Below are positions 54,044 to 63,214 of a DNA stretch of 64,000 nt, piece after piece (positions within the stretch are counted from its first letter, which is position 1; each line of letters begins with the position of its first letter). The notes beneath the pieces were generated by a model that made no database searches, had not been told where the DNA came from, and saw only the letters and a list, made by a program, of their open reading frames with translations. Source of the DNA: Aquirufa beregesia (GTDB lineage Bacteria > Bacteroidota > Bacteroidia > Cytophagales > Spirosomataceae); the NCBI RefSeq assembly GCF_011090385.1, contig NZ_SEWW01000002.1, forward strand, positions 51,825-115,824. The letters run 5' to 3'. A program made the position numbers and the translations under genes.

Positions 54044-56902
54044 TTATTTTTGACTCAATACTTTATCCAATAACATACTCACTTCATGGTTCTCATGGGA
54101 ATGTCCTAATTTGGATTGTAATTCCTTCAAGGAGGCAATGGCCTCTTCCGATTTCAAGGCAGCTACTCGCTGAATGGTGTAGGTTAAAAACTTGGGCATT
54201 TTAGCTTTTACACCTAATTGAAGAGCGCGCTTTACATCCAAAGTCGCTAAAGGTTCGGCAGCATACCAAAGCATCAAAGGTAAATTATGGTCTGCTTGAT
54301 CTTCTGTTTTCTGTACTAAAACATCCAACACATTCCAACGCTGCGCAGGATCCAATCGCAATAAGGCTGAAACTAAATACAGCCGAACTAGTGCCGACTT
54401 ATCCGTGCGAGCCATGGACTCAAATTGACCTAAAATATCAGCGGAAACTTGCTTCTTTTCTGCGACCAATTGTATCGCCCAGCTTCGGATATTTTCGTCT
54501 GGATTCGTTAATAATTGGGCCACCTCTTTTTCTGTCAAACCTTTTGTCACATGTAAAGTCCATAAGGCTCTCAATTTTCTGGTCACATCTGGGTTTTTAT
54601 CGATGATGTTTTTCAAAGCTGCGTGAACTTGGGGATTTGGCCCTCTTTCTTGTAAAATAGTTCTCGCTTGTCGGACATACCATTCATTGGCATGAAGCTG
54701 GTAATTCACTAAATCCATGTCGGACGCTTTATGTAAATCCACTTGTACCCATTTGTCGTTTTCATGGGTGATTTTAAAAATTCTCCCCATCGTTTTATCA
54801 TGGACGTCGGGGTTAGAACTATGGCATTGATTTTTATCGTACCAATCGATGGCAAAAACAGAACCACTTGGGTCATATTTGAAGTTGAGCCATTGCGACC
54901 AAGCATCATTCATGACAATGAAGTCCTTTTTATGTGAGGCACTATAGCCCGAACCTTGCCTATTGAGTTGATCCACGTTTAATCGAGAGCCATTGATATT
55001 ATTCATGAAGATATTATTTCGGAATTCTTTAGGCCAAGAATTTCCTCCCAAATAAATCATGGCACCTGCATGTGCATGACCTCCCCCAGCAGATGCAGAG
55101 CGAAAATTACCTGCATGTGGGCCTCTGTTTCCAACATAATGCCGATGGTCAGCAATGGTTTTGATGTCTTCGTAGGTATATGGATTAAAATGTTTTCCGG
55201 CTTGTCGCTCATATCGTGCCCCTTGGATGATATGGAACATATGCGGAATCACACAAACCGTAATGAAAGGATGTCCATACTCATTGAAGTCGATTCCCCA
55301 AGGATTACTCGTTCCTTCTGCAAATACCTCAAACTGATGACTGATGGGATGGAATCTCCAAACACCTGCATTGATTTTAGTACGTTCCTGATCGGAGGCG
55401 CCTGGTTTCCCTACATTGGAATGGGTAAACACCCCATGATTCCCATATAACCAACCATCGGGGCCCCAACGTAAGCTATTGAGCACTTCATGGGTATCAT
55501 GTACGCCCCAGCCATCCAATAGTTTTTGGATGGGTCCAGTGGGTTTATCCGTTTGGAAATCAGTTGGGATGAATAATAGGTAAGGAGCCGCTCCTAACCA
55601 AACGCCCCCCATGCCTACTTCAATCCCGCTGACTAAATTTAGGCCTTCCATGAAGACTTTTCTTTTATCCAAGGTTCCGTTTCCATCCGTATCTTCAAAA
55701 ATCAGAATGCGGTCTTTACCTTGTCCTTCCGGGGCAGGAACGGGATAGGTATGGCCTTCTACCACCCATAGTCTTCCTTTGGCATCAATCGTAAAACTGA
55801 TGGGACGAACAATGTCAGGCTCTGCCGCAGCTAAATTAATTTTGAAGCCTTTGGGCAAAGTCATGGCCTCGGCCGCCTTTAAACCTGAAAGTCCAGCATT
55901 CAGAACAGGATCTAAAGGAGGTAGCACAATGATGTCCTTTTGATGCAATTCATTGGGGTAATTAGGCCGAAGGGCATGGAACTGAAAGTTGTCAAAATTG
56001 ATGTGAGCTAGTTTATCATGTGCCACGTAAGGAATGGGCGTGATACCCGTTTCATTGTCGATGATGCGGATGAAGATTTCTTGTTGCAAATAGGGTTTAA
56101 CGTTTGCCACAACAGGTTGTAAAGTAGCTCGCCCTTGCCCTGTGGAGCGGAAAATGACTTTTTTGCTTTTGGCTAATACCAATTCTACACGAGTATCTTG
56201 CAATGCTCCTCCTGAAACCCAAAAACTAGCAAATGGCTGTGTGATTTTAAAGGGTACAGAGGTTAAAGTACCTGTAAATGCATAGTTTTTTGTGCCACCA
56301 CTGGAGATGAAATGGCTTCCCTCAGGACCAATTTTCATGGTCTTATCATGTACGGGTGAAGGATCTTGGTCAAAAATAGGATTGGCAAAGGCATCTCCTT
56401 CCGCTTTCCAATCGGCTAGGGTTCCTGATTCAAAATTCAAGTTCAATGTTTTTCCGTTTTTGGACGGGCGAATACCTTTGACTAATTCATTGCCAATGGC
56501 ACCTTCCACCACTTCAAATTTTCCCACCATGCCGGCTGCACGGTGACCTGGGATGGAGCAGAAATAGGTGTCGTTTGATTGAGCAATAAAAACGATGCTT
56601 GTGCTAGAACCTTTATCTAAAATAGTAGCACTCTTGATCCCCAGTTTTTCCATGGAAACATCATGCGTCATTTGCTCCCCATTGACAATCGTAATGCGTA
56701 CTTTTTTGCCTTTATTGGCTTTTAATGTCGGATTTCGCGTACCATCTTTTGAAAAATAACCTAACATGGTCGCTTCTAAGGTGTAGTCAAAGTCGACTTT
56801 ACTACTATCAGTTTGAGCAAGCATTTTGCTGCTTGCTATGGCAGGATTACTTAGAAAAAGACATAGGATTAAACCGAGTAAATAGGTAGAAGGCTTCATC
56901 AT
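54044..56902 (-). CDS. Cupredoxin - PVC-type dehydrogenase - HEAT-repeat protein
   Basis: The 952-residue protein has a signal peptide, then a cupredoxin (about 34-134) with copper ligands in MTHDVSM and FCSIPGHRAAGM (Cys, His, Met). Next come a beta-sandwich domain (about 150-310), a six-bladed propeller of the PVC-type putative membrane-bound dehydrogenase family (about 345-740; PISFTIDAKGRLWVVEGHTY, LRWGPDGWLYGNHGVFTH), and C-terminal HEAT-like helices (about 770-950). The cupredoxin may pass electrons from the propeller, as cytochrome domains do in relatives. It lies between the DUF1080 and FG-GAP genes in one operon. Confidence 0.87.
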   Translation of the reverse strand: MMKPSTYLLGLILCLFLSNPAIASSKMLAQTDSSKVDFDYTLEATMLGYFSKDGTRNPTLKANKGKKVRITIVNGEQMTHDVSMEKLGIKSATILDKGSSTSIVFIAQSNDTYFCSIPGHRAAGMVGKFEVVEGAIGNELVKGIRPSKNGKTLNLNFESGTLADWKAEGDAFANPIFDQDPSPVHDKTMKIGPEGSHFISSGGTKNYAFTGTLTSVPFKITQPFASFWVSGGALQDTRVELVLAKSKKVIFRSTGQGRATLQPVVANVKPYLQQEIFIRIIDNETGITPIPYVAHDKLAHINFDNFQFHALRPNYPNELHQKDIIVLPPLDPVLNAGLSGLKAAEAMTLPKGFKINLAAAEPDIVRPISFTIDAKGRLWVVEGHTYPVPAPEGQGKDRILIFEDTDGNGTLDKRKVFMEGLNLVSGIEVGMGGVWLGAAPYLLFIPTDFQTDKPTGPIQKLLDGWGVHDTHEVLNSLRWGPDGWLYGNHGVFTHSNVGKPGASDQERTKINAGVWRFHPISHQFEVFAEGTSNPWGIDFNEYGHPFITVCVIPHMFHIIQGARYERQAGKHFNPYTYEDIKTIADHRHYVGNRGPHAGNFRSASAGGGHAHAGAMIYLGGNSWPKEFRNNIFMNNINGSRLNVDQLNRQGSGYSASHKKDFIVMNDAWSQWLNFKYDPSGSVFAIDWYDKNQCHSSNPDVHDKTMGRIFKITHENDKWVQVDLHKASDMDLVNYQLHANEWYVRQARTILQERGPNPQVHAALKNIIDKNPDVTRKLRALWTLHVTKGLTEKEVAQLLTNPDENIRSWAIQLVAEKKQVSADILGQFESMARTDKSALVRLYLVSALLRLDPAQRWNVLDVLVQKTEDQADHNLPLMLWYAAEPLATLDVKRALQLGVKAKMPKFLTYTIQRVAALKSEEAIASLKELQSKLGHSHENHEVSMLLDKVLSQK

Positions 56903-56920
56903 AGAGGTAGAGAGATTGTT

Positions 56921-57556
56921 TTAAGGTAATTCTTGAATGCGTATATCTTTTACGGCGACTTGTGCCTTTCCTCCTCCATGGATTTGTATTCCAATGAAGC
57001 CAGATTGAGGAATGGAGGCATCCGTTTCTGTATAATCCACACTCATGTGACCATTGATGTATAATCGAATTTGATGATTGATGGCTTTGATTTCATAGTC
57101 ATTCCAATCATTGATTTTGATCCAAGTTAGTACCTCTTGATCATTGGGTTTTACTAAGGTTTTATTCCTTCTGGATTCATCATATAAACTAGCCCAATAA
57201 TCTTTTCCAAAATCCGCTTGGTATCCGATCATCTCGTAAGCTGGGTCTTTTAAACGCTGACTACGAAATTGAACTCCGGAATTAATAAAACCTTGGTCAC
57301 CTGTCAGCTTGATTTTGAGTTTAAGGATAAAATTGGAATAGATTTTTTTCGTGCACAAGAAGTTATTGTGAGGAACGGTGGTTTCTAGTGAACCTCCCAT
57401 CAGCATGCCGTTTTCAATACGCCAGGTATGAAGGGTATCTCCTTCCCAGCCATGGAACGTTTTTCCATCAAATAATGCGATGGTCTTAGGACCTTGTGCG
57501 AAACAAAGTGGAATACAGACGAAAGATAGGAATCCTATCCAGATCAATGATTTCAT
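56921..57556 (-). CDS. Secreted DUF1080 protein (3-keto-disaccharide hydrolase family)
   Basis: The 211-residue protein has a signal peptide (about 1-20) and the concanavalin-like DUF1080 fold: IALFDGKTFHGWEGD, FINSGVQFRSQRLKDP and the end IPQSGFIGIQIHGGGKAQVA. Characterised members hydrolyse glycosidic bonds of 3-keto sugars, working after Gfo/Idh/MocA oxidoreductases. It is the first gene of the operon with the PVC-type dehydrogenase (18 bp) and FG-GAP protein. Together they suggest periplasmic oxidative glycoside breakdown (inference). Confidence 0.9.
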   Translation of the reverse strand: MKSLIWIGFLSFVCIPLCFAQGPKTIALFDGKTFHGWEGDTLHTWRIENGMLMGGSLETTVPHNNFLCTKKIYSNFILKLKIKLTGDQGFINSGVQFRSQRLKDPAYEMIGYQADFGKDYWASLYDESRRNKTLVKPNDQEVLTWIKINDWNDYEIKAINHQIRLYINGHMSVDYTETDASIPQSGFIGIQIHGGGKAQVAVKDIRIQELP

Positions 57557-57727
57557 GGAGGGAAAGGAATCATATTAATCCTTAGACTTTTATGTGAGTC
57601 AGGATGCGTAGATTCATTTTTTAGGTTTAGCTTAATTCGAATCTCAATATAAGAGAAAAAATCATAGCTTAAACCTAAACAAGCCCAAGAATGTGCTATT
57701 TTTTATTGAAACCGTGCAAATTTGATT

Positions 57728-59218
57728 TTATAGAATGTGAACCACTACTCTACGATATCCCGTGAGGGATGGAGTTCCATTGTCTTTTCCTTCAATAATC
57801 ACATGGTAAGTCTCACCATGTTTAGCGGTATCAGGAATTTTGACTAGCGCTTTGTTTCCAGATACTTGAATGTCTGCTGCACCACTTCCAGCTTCTTTAT
57901 AAGGCCAAGCAATAAGGGCAACATCGTTTTTATCAGGATCAAGAGCAAACAGGTTTAAGGTGATTTTTTGTCCCGCTTTGGCATATACTTTCATTCCTTC
58001 TCTCACGGTAATTTGCGGAGCATGGTTTGCGTCTTTAAAGTCCTTAATGCACCAGTTGGCCCGAGCGGCGAAATCTTGTTGAAGTGCTATGAGCCAACGC
58101 GTTTGAGCATAATTAATATCCAATTTTCCTAATTCAGGATTGAAATCAGCAGCCTCTTCATTGTCCTCGTATCGATATGGATTATCTTTTGCTTGCGCAA
58201 AACGGCCACCCCAACCGCCATAAGTGGGGTTATGTAAATTATTTAAGCCAACCTCTACCAAATGTAAAAATGCAGGGGAATCGCCTTCGGAAATAAAATC
58301 ATAAGGAACAAAATTACCCCATTGAGCATTTTTCAGTTTGTTTGGATCTCCGTGAATGTGCTCATCATCTCCCGCTTGTTTTTGACCATCGCCATAAGCA
58401 TAATACATCTTCAATAAGGGTCCGTGATTTAAGATGATGTTCTTTGACATATAGGGTCCTTCAAAATAAGGCTGAGCTGCTTTGGGCATGATTCTTTTCC
58501 ATGGGTAGGCAAAACTTCCAAACTGATGGGCATTGTAAAATACTCGAATTTTTGGCCAATGTAGACCGATATACTTTTTATAGGTGGCATCTTGGTCCAT
58601 GACCGTATAGATGATGGCTTTTTTAGCTACTTTTTCTTGAATGATGGGCCAATCTTTTTGTTTGGAATAGGCTTCTTCAATGGATTTTAATGCCCTAGCA
58701 ATGGTGTTTGTTCCTCCCCACGCTTGCAAAAAAATAGCTTCAGGGTCATTGTCTAGTAATTTTTCTTTAATCCATTCGGACCCAGGGGTGATTTTATCCA
58801 TTTCCCCCTCAAAGTCAATGTTCCCGACTTTCACTAAACTATGTAAATATGCTGGAATGGGATAGTTTTTGGAGTGCTGACTTAGTTTGGGATAAACTTC
58901 GCCATAGGCATTCAATAAATCCTGAATCCAGTTGACACCCGGCCAGCGAAGGTCGGTTTTGGCTCCATACATTTTCTTGGTCATCTCCATTTCGGAAGTA
59001 AACAAAGTACCTTTTCCATCACCTTTATAGTGCCACATGGAGCTGGAGTAAACCAAACCTTCTAGGTGAAATTCATTGGAATACAATAGCATCCGAATGA
59101 AAGTATCCACATCATCAATTTCCCCATCTGTCGTGACAATGGTCCTTGGTAGATTTTCTTTGGCAAATATGGGCGTGAATAGTCCCAAGCAGAGCATAAA
59201 AAAGAAGGTTTTTCTCAT
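57728..59218 (-). CDS. Secreted DUF1593 nucleoside hydrolase-like protein
   Basis: The 496-residue protein has a signal peptide (about 1-19) and an N-terminal nucleoside hydrolase-like domain with the calcium-binding aspartate cluster TIVTTDGEIDDVDTFIRML and AIFLQAWGGTNTIARAL. A C-terminal immunoglobulin-like domain (about 410-496) follows. DUF1593 proteins are proposed sugar or nucleoside hydrolases found with polysaccharide-degradation genes. It is monocistronic here, 171 bp upstream of nothing obvious and separated from the DUF1080 operon. Confidence 0.87.
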   Translation of the reverse strand: MRKTFFFMLCLGLFTPIFAKENLPRTIVTTDGEIDDVDTFIRMLLYSNEFHLEGLVYSSSMWHYKGDGKGTLFTSEMEMTKKMYGAKTDLRWPGVNWIQDLLNAYGEVYPKLSQHSKNYPIPAYLHSLVKVGNIDFEGEMDKITPGSEWIKEKLLDNDPEAIFLQAWGGTNTIARALKSIEEAYSKQKDWPIIQEKVAKKAIIYTVMDQDATYKKYIGLHWPKIRVFYNAHQFGSFAYPWKRIMPKAAQPYFEGPYMSKNIILNHGPLLKMYYAYGDGQKQAGDDEHIHGDPNKLKNAQWGNFVPYDFISEGDSPAFLHLVEVGLNNLHNPTYGGWGGRFAQAKDNPYRYEDNEEAADFNPELGKLDINYAQTRWLIALQQDFAARANWCIKDFKDANHAPQITVREGMKVYAKAGQKITLNLFALDPDKNDVALIAWPYKEAGSGAADIQVSGNKALVKIPDTAKHGETYHVIIEGKDNGTPSLTGYRRVVVHIL

Positions 59219-59299
59219 TTTATGAAAGGAGTATTTGAATTTAATGGACGTGTTTTGGCTTTATTTACAAATGCTAATGATCAAATATAATCCACTTAA

Positions 59300-60364
59300 T
59301 CAATGTTTTGACTCAAGGTAGTGCATTTTCAATAAATCTGCACCAAAATCATTCCCTTTTTCTCGTAAGATAGCATGAATGTGATTTCCATCATTTTGGA
59401 ATCCGACATTGTCGTATTCAATTAAAAAATCGGGCCCGTTGATGATGTAATAATGCGACTTATTATTTTCTAAGCTGCCCACCCAAGCAAAGTGGATTTT
59501 ATCCATGCCTGTAGCGGCGATTTTGTCCATCATTTGATGTGATTTTTCATGTTCAAAATTGTGGATGTATTCTTGAATCAGAATTTTTAACATCGCCTTT
59601 TGGGCATCGGTAAATTCTTTTACAGCAATCCCATAATAGGAGTCGATACGCTGTTGACTATTAGGGGAAGTAATGATGTCTTTAGGAACGGCTTGTTGTA
59701 AGATGGCTTTCGATTTTTGATTATCGCTGAGCATATTGATCAACATAAAACCATAATCTTCTTCCTTACTTAAAACCCGTAAACCTGCATACTTAGATGA
59801 TTTCACTTCGGACGGATCTGTACCAATGAAATAGGGCGACATGCTTATTTTTTTGCCATCTGAAGTGAGGCTGAGTGCCATGTGATGACCTCCAAAATTC
59901 ATTCCCCAAGGGGCATCTCCCGGTTTACCAAAAATAGAAATGTAATAATTTCCGTGTGCCCAATTTAATTTTTGCATTTGGGTTAAGAACTCCTTTTTGA
60001 TTTCACCTTTATCGTATGCCTCTTGATATAAGGTGTTTAAAATATCATCCAGCTGCATGATGCTGGTAGTTTTTAAGTAACCTTGAGAACTCAATAATGC
60101 ACTTAACACTCGGTGAAAAGCCAGTCTACTTTTGTCGGAAAGCGAGCCATATTGAATGCCGGGTCTTGGAACCATACCCACTGGGAGATTGGTCCATTTT
60201 TTTCGTAAACTATCCTGAAAAGAGTAGTTTACTTTTTTGAGTTCATCCTGATTTAAGGTCACTAAAAAGGCCTTGGTCGCTTGATGAATGCGATCGCTAT
60301 TTTGCGAAAATAGGCTCAAAGGTAAAATTAGAGCAATAAGCAGGTAGATTGATTTTGTTTTCAT
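59300..60364 (-). CDS. Secreted DUF3500 protein
   Basis: The 354-residue protein has a signal peptide (about 1-20, ending LFSQ) and the DUF3500 pattern: FLVTLNQDELKKVNYSFQDS, WTNLPVGMVPRPGIQYG, MNFGGHHMALSLTSDGK and a C-terminal DFLIEYDNVGFQNDGNHIHA. The conserved GGHH and HIH segments suggest a metal or catalytic site. No function is established. It is divergent from the DinB/GNAT pair. Confidence 0.88.
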   Translation of the reverse strand: MKTKSIYLLIALILPLSLFSQNSDRIHQATKAFLVTLNQDELKKVNYSFQDSLRKKWTNLPVGMVPRPGIQYGSLSDKSRLAFHRVLSALLSSQGYLKTTSIMQLDDILNTLYQEAYDKGEIKKEFLTQMQKLNWAHGNYYISIFGKPGDAPWGMNFGGHHMALSLTSDGKKISMSPYFIGTDPSEVKSSKYAGLRVLSKEEDYGFMLINMLSDNQKSKAILQQAVPKDIITSPNSQQRIDSYYGIAVKEFTDAQKAMLKILIQEYIHNFEHEKSHQMMDKIAATGMDKIHFAWVGSLENNKSHYYIINGPDFLIEYDNVGFQNDGNHIHAILREKGNDFGADLLKMHYLESKH

Positions 60365-60479
60365 GGTAAGGAATTTTGTTAAAAGTATTCATTTTTAATT
60401 AAGATACTAATGCAATCCTCTGCATTTTAGCATTCTATTTTATTCTATATTTGATTTTTAACACCTAAGCATATTGAAA

Positions 60480-60926
60480 ATGATAACAGAAGATGTATTG
60501 AAGCTTTTTACTCGAGATTTAAACCGTTTAAAAACGGAGATTTCCCAGTATCAAGATGAGGCCAATTTATGGAAAGTAGAGGGGGCTGTTTCTAATTCCG
60601 CAGGCAATTTATGTTTGCATTTGATTGGGAATTTACAAACCTACTTTGGTTCTGTGTATGGCAATACGGGCTATGTGAGAGATCGAGAAAAGGAGTTTTC
60701 TGAAAAGGCTGTTCCAAGAGAGCAATTACTCTTTATGATAGCTGAAACCGAAGCCATGTTAAAGCGGGTTTTGCCCACCATTAGTCAGGAACAATTGGAG
60801 GAGGATTACCCGATGCCCGTATTTGATCATTCCATGAGATCAGGATATTATTTTATTCATTTGGCGGTTCATTTAGGCTATCATTTGGGACAAATTAATT
60901 ATCATCGACGCTTATTGGATAAATGA
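60480..60926 (+). CDS. DinB-like (DUF1572) protein
   Basis: The 148-residue protein starts at the ATG at 60480 (MITEDVLKLFTRDLNRLKTE); the frame opens two codons earlier with TTG. It has the DinB bundle histidines in NLCLHLIGNLQTYFG and FIHLAVHLGYHLGQINYH. The thiol-dependent transferase activity of the family is possible but unproven here. A TATATTTG -7 element lies at 60446. Its stop overlaps the GNAT gene by ATGA. Confidence 0.85.
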   Translation: MITEDVLKLFTRDLNRLKTEISQYQDEANLWKVEGAVSNSAGNLCLHLIGNLQTYFGSVYGNTGYVRDREKEFSEKAVPREQLLFMIAETEAMLKRVLPTISQEQLEEDYPMPVFDHSMRSGYYFIHLAVHLGYHLGQINYHRRLLDK

Positions 60927-61390
60927 TGAGTCAAATTCGTATTACCCATTTTGAGCCAGCCTATCGAGATGCCATTCGGAGATTGAATGTGGAATGGTTG
61001 GAAAAGTATTTCCATGTGGAAGAGATAGATCGGGAGGTTTTATCTAAACCCGAGGAGGTGATTTTAGCACCTGGCGGAGAAATTTTTTATGCTTGGTATG
61101 AGGATGAAATTGTGGGGACAGTGTCCTTGATGAAAACCGATGAAACATGCTTTGAATTGACTAAAATGGCCGTATCTGAGAATTTTCAGGGCTTAGGTAT
61201 TGGTAAATTATTGATGGAATATTGTTTGGATTTTGCAATAAAAGCGGGAATCAAACAGATTATTATTTACTCGAATCGACGACTGGAAAGGGCCGTGGAT
61301 ATGTACCGAAAATTTGGTTTTAAGGAAATGGATTTAGGGCCTGTAATTTACCAAAGAGCTGATATTAAAATGTGTCTAGATATAAGTTAG
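60923..61390 (+). CDS. GNAT-family N-acetyltransferase
   Basis: The 155-residue protein has a full GNAT fold: KYFHVEEIDREVLSKPEEVI, FELTKMAVSENFQGLGIGKL (acetyl-CoA loop) and YSNRRLERAVDMYRKFGFKE. It resembles the MarR-independent acetyltransferases that follow small stress genes; substrate unknown. Start overlaps the DinB-like gene (ATGA), so they are coupled. Confidence 0.9.
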   Translation: MMSQIRITHFEPAYRDAIRRLNVEWLEKYFHVEEIDREVLSKPEEVILAPGGEIFYAWYEDEIVGTVSLMKTDETCFELTKMAVSENFQGLGIGKLLMEYCLDFAIKAGIKQIIIYSNRRLERAVDMYRKFGFKEMDLGPVIYQRADIKMCLDIS

Positions 61391-61485
61391 TTGGTATTTT
61401 TCATTTTGAGATATTAAAATTAAGAGGATGAATTTTTTGGTAGGAAATTTATAGTATTTTCGAAAAACTAATTAGATCCGATTAA

Positions 61486-61686
61486 ATGAGCATTTTAAAA
61501 GTAACAACAGAGTCAATTAGAAGGGCGAATAGCAAAGGTGTGGATTTTAATAAAATGCATAATTACAAGGGTATTATCGTAGTAAAAACGAATTTAAATG
61601 GAATTATAAGAGTACGTGAAATATCTAGAGAAATGATCAATGAAGCTTACGAAAAATCTTTAAGGCATTATGCTGAGGAATTATAA
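61486..61686 (+). CDS. Small hypothetical protein
   Basis: The 66-residue protein (MSILKVTTESIRRANSKGVD at the start; IIVVKTNLNGIIRVREISRE in the middle) is basic and has a plausible beta-hairpin then a C-terminal helix ISREMINEAYEKSLRHY. Reading frame composition is coding-like, but I do not recognise a family. It is flanked by two similar AT-rich stretches at 61401-61440 and 61689-61737. Confidence 0.55.
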   Translation: MSILKVTTESIRRANSKGVDFNKMHNYKGIIVVKTNLNGIIRVREISREMINEAYEKSLRHYAEEL

Positions 61687-61755
61687 TTTCAATTTTGAGT
61701 ATTAACCAATTATTGAATTTAAGGAGTGAATTTTTGGACTTCTTAATTGCTCAAG

Positions 61756-62157
61756 TCAAAAACTATTTTTCTCCACGGCTATTCGTAAACTAATTAAAGC
61801 CAAAACCAAAGTGATCGGCGTAAAGATGAATCTTTCCATGGCATTTAATGCCTGCGTATTTCCCAAGGTGTTCAAGAAAAATAGGAGAGGAATGAGCCAA
61901 ATTACATAGTCTGCTACTTTCCCAATATTGAAGAAAACCCAACGCGCTTTTATGGCAATGACTAGCGCCATAAAGACCAAGATGAATAGGGAAATGGATT
62001 CCATTTTGATTAGCTCATGTTGACTTTGTACGCGGCCCCCCCATACGATATCAGGAGCCACCAAGCCTGCGATGACTAACAAATGAAACAGAATAGCCAA
62101 AAAAATGAATCCTAAAAAGATCCGTACAGCAAGCGTAAATGAGATCCATTTTTTCAT
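61756..62157 (-). CDS. Small four-helix membrane protein
   Basis: The 133-residue protein has four hydrophobic helices (about 8-32, 53-72, 83-97, 112-128). I do not recognise the family with certainty. It begins 18 bp after the GH43 gene on the same strand and is probably cotranscribed. Confidence 0.7.
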   Translation of the reverse strand: MKKWISFTLAVRIFLGFIFLAILFHLLVIAGLVAPDIVWGGRVQSQHELIKMESISLFILVFMALVIAIKARWVFFNIGKVADYVIWLIPLLFFLNTLGNTQALNAMERFIFTPITLVLALISLRIAVEKNSF

Positions 62158-62175
62158 ATCTTGATATCTTTAATA

Positions 62176-63144
62176 TCAGTTGATTTTTTGTGCCTTCACT
62201 CCTTCAAAACTAAGTTTTACAGGTAAAATATCCCCTTTATCATCAAAATACATCGGTTCCATGCAAGTTACACGGTGATTTCTATCCGTTTCATCCAAGG
62301 GTCTTCGGTGATACACCATATACCACTGATCTGTATTAGGTACTTGAATGACGGAATGATGCCCGGCACCCGTGGCTACCTGTGGGTCTTGTTTTAAGAT
62401 TTTTTCTTTTCTTTCAAATGGGCCAAAAGGACTATCCGCTACAGCATAGGCTACCGAATAGTTAGGGCCTGTCCAGCCACCTTCACTCCACATGAAATAG
62501 TATTTATTATTTCGGATAAACATGAATGGCCCTTCCACATATCCGCTTGGAGTAATTTCTTTAAACATTTTCCCATCTTCAAAAGGGATGATGGATTTGA
62601 AATCTGGGCTTAATCGGGCTATGTTGCAATGCTTCCATCCGCCATAAATGAGGTAGTATTGTCCGTCCTTATCTTTAAATACAAATTGGTCGATAGGTTG
62701 GGCCCCATGATGAAATTGACTGATCAAAGGTTTTCCAATTAAATCCTTGAATGGTCCTTGGGGCTTTTTGGCGACAGCTACTCCAATCCCTCCCGTTTCC
62801 TGATTATTCTGGATGTCGTTGGCTCCAAAAAACAAATAATATTTTTTGTCTTTTTGTACAATCGCAGGCGCCCACATGGCTTTTTTCGCCCATTTGATAG
62901 CAGATGTATCTACGATTGTTGCATGCTTTTTCCAATGAACCAGGTCTTTGGAAGAAAAGGCATCGAAGAATACCTGCTTTTGATATACATCCGAATAAGT
63001 GGGGTATATCCAATATTGCTTATTGAAAATGATGGCTTCTGGATCCGCATACCAGCCAGGGAAGATGGGATTTCCTGATGTTTTTTGTTGGGCCTGAACC
63101 GGATGAAAAAGAATTAAAAATATCGAATAGTATAGTAGTTTCAT
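62176..63144 (-). CDS. Secreted GH43 glycosidase
   Basis: From the ATG at 63144 the protein has 322 residues: signal peptide (about 1-18, ending PVQAQ) and a five-bladed GH43 propeller with the catalytic base in FPGWYADPEAIIFNKQYWIY, the pKa-modulating Asp in the HGAQPIDQFVF region, and the general acid in SGYVEGPFMFIRNNKYYFMW. GH43 enzymes act on arabinan, xylan and related plant polysaccharides. The TTG-opened extension to 63171 is rejected. Confidence 0.88.
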   Translation of the reverse strand: MKLLYYSIFLILFHPVQAQQKTSGNPIFPGWYADPEAIIFNKQYWIYPTYSDVYQKQVFFDAFSSKDLVHWKKHATIVDTSAIKWAKKAMWAPAIVQKDKKYYLFFGANDIQNNQETGGIGVAVAKKPQGPFKDLIGKPLISQFHHGAQPIDQFVFKDKDGQYYLIYGGWKHCNIARLSPDFKSIIPFEDGKMFKEITPSGYVEGPFMFIRNNKYYFMWSEGGWTGPNYSVAYAVADSPFGPFERKEKILKQDPQVATGAGHHSVIQVPNTDQWYMVYHRRPLDETDRNHRVTCMEPMYFDDKGDILPVKLSFEGVKAQKIN

Positions 63145-63214
63145 AGAGTTTTTAATAACTTGTCTGGGCAAAGTTAAAATACTCTTTTAATTTACCTAAA
63201 CTTATCATTCAACT

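Noticed and set aside
61486-61686. Small gene considered as an antitoxin
   Set aside because: No toxin gene is adjacent and it has no DNA-binding pattern.
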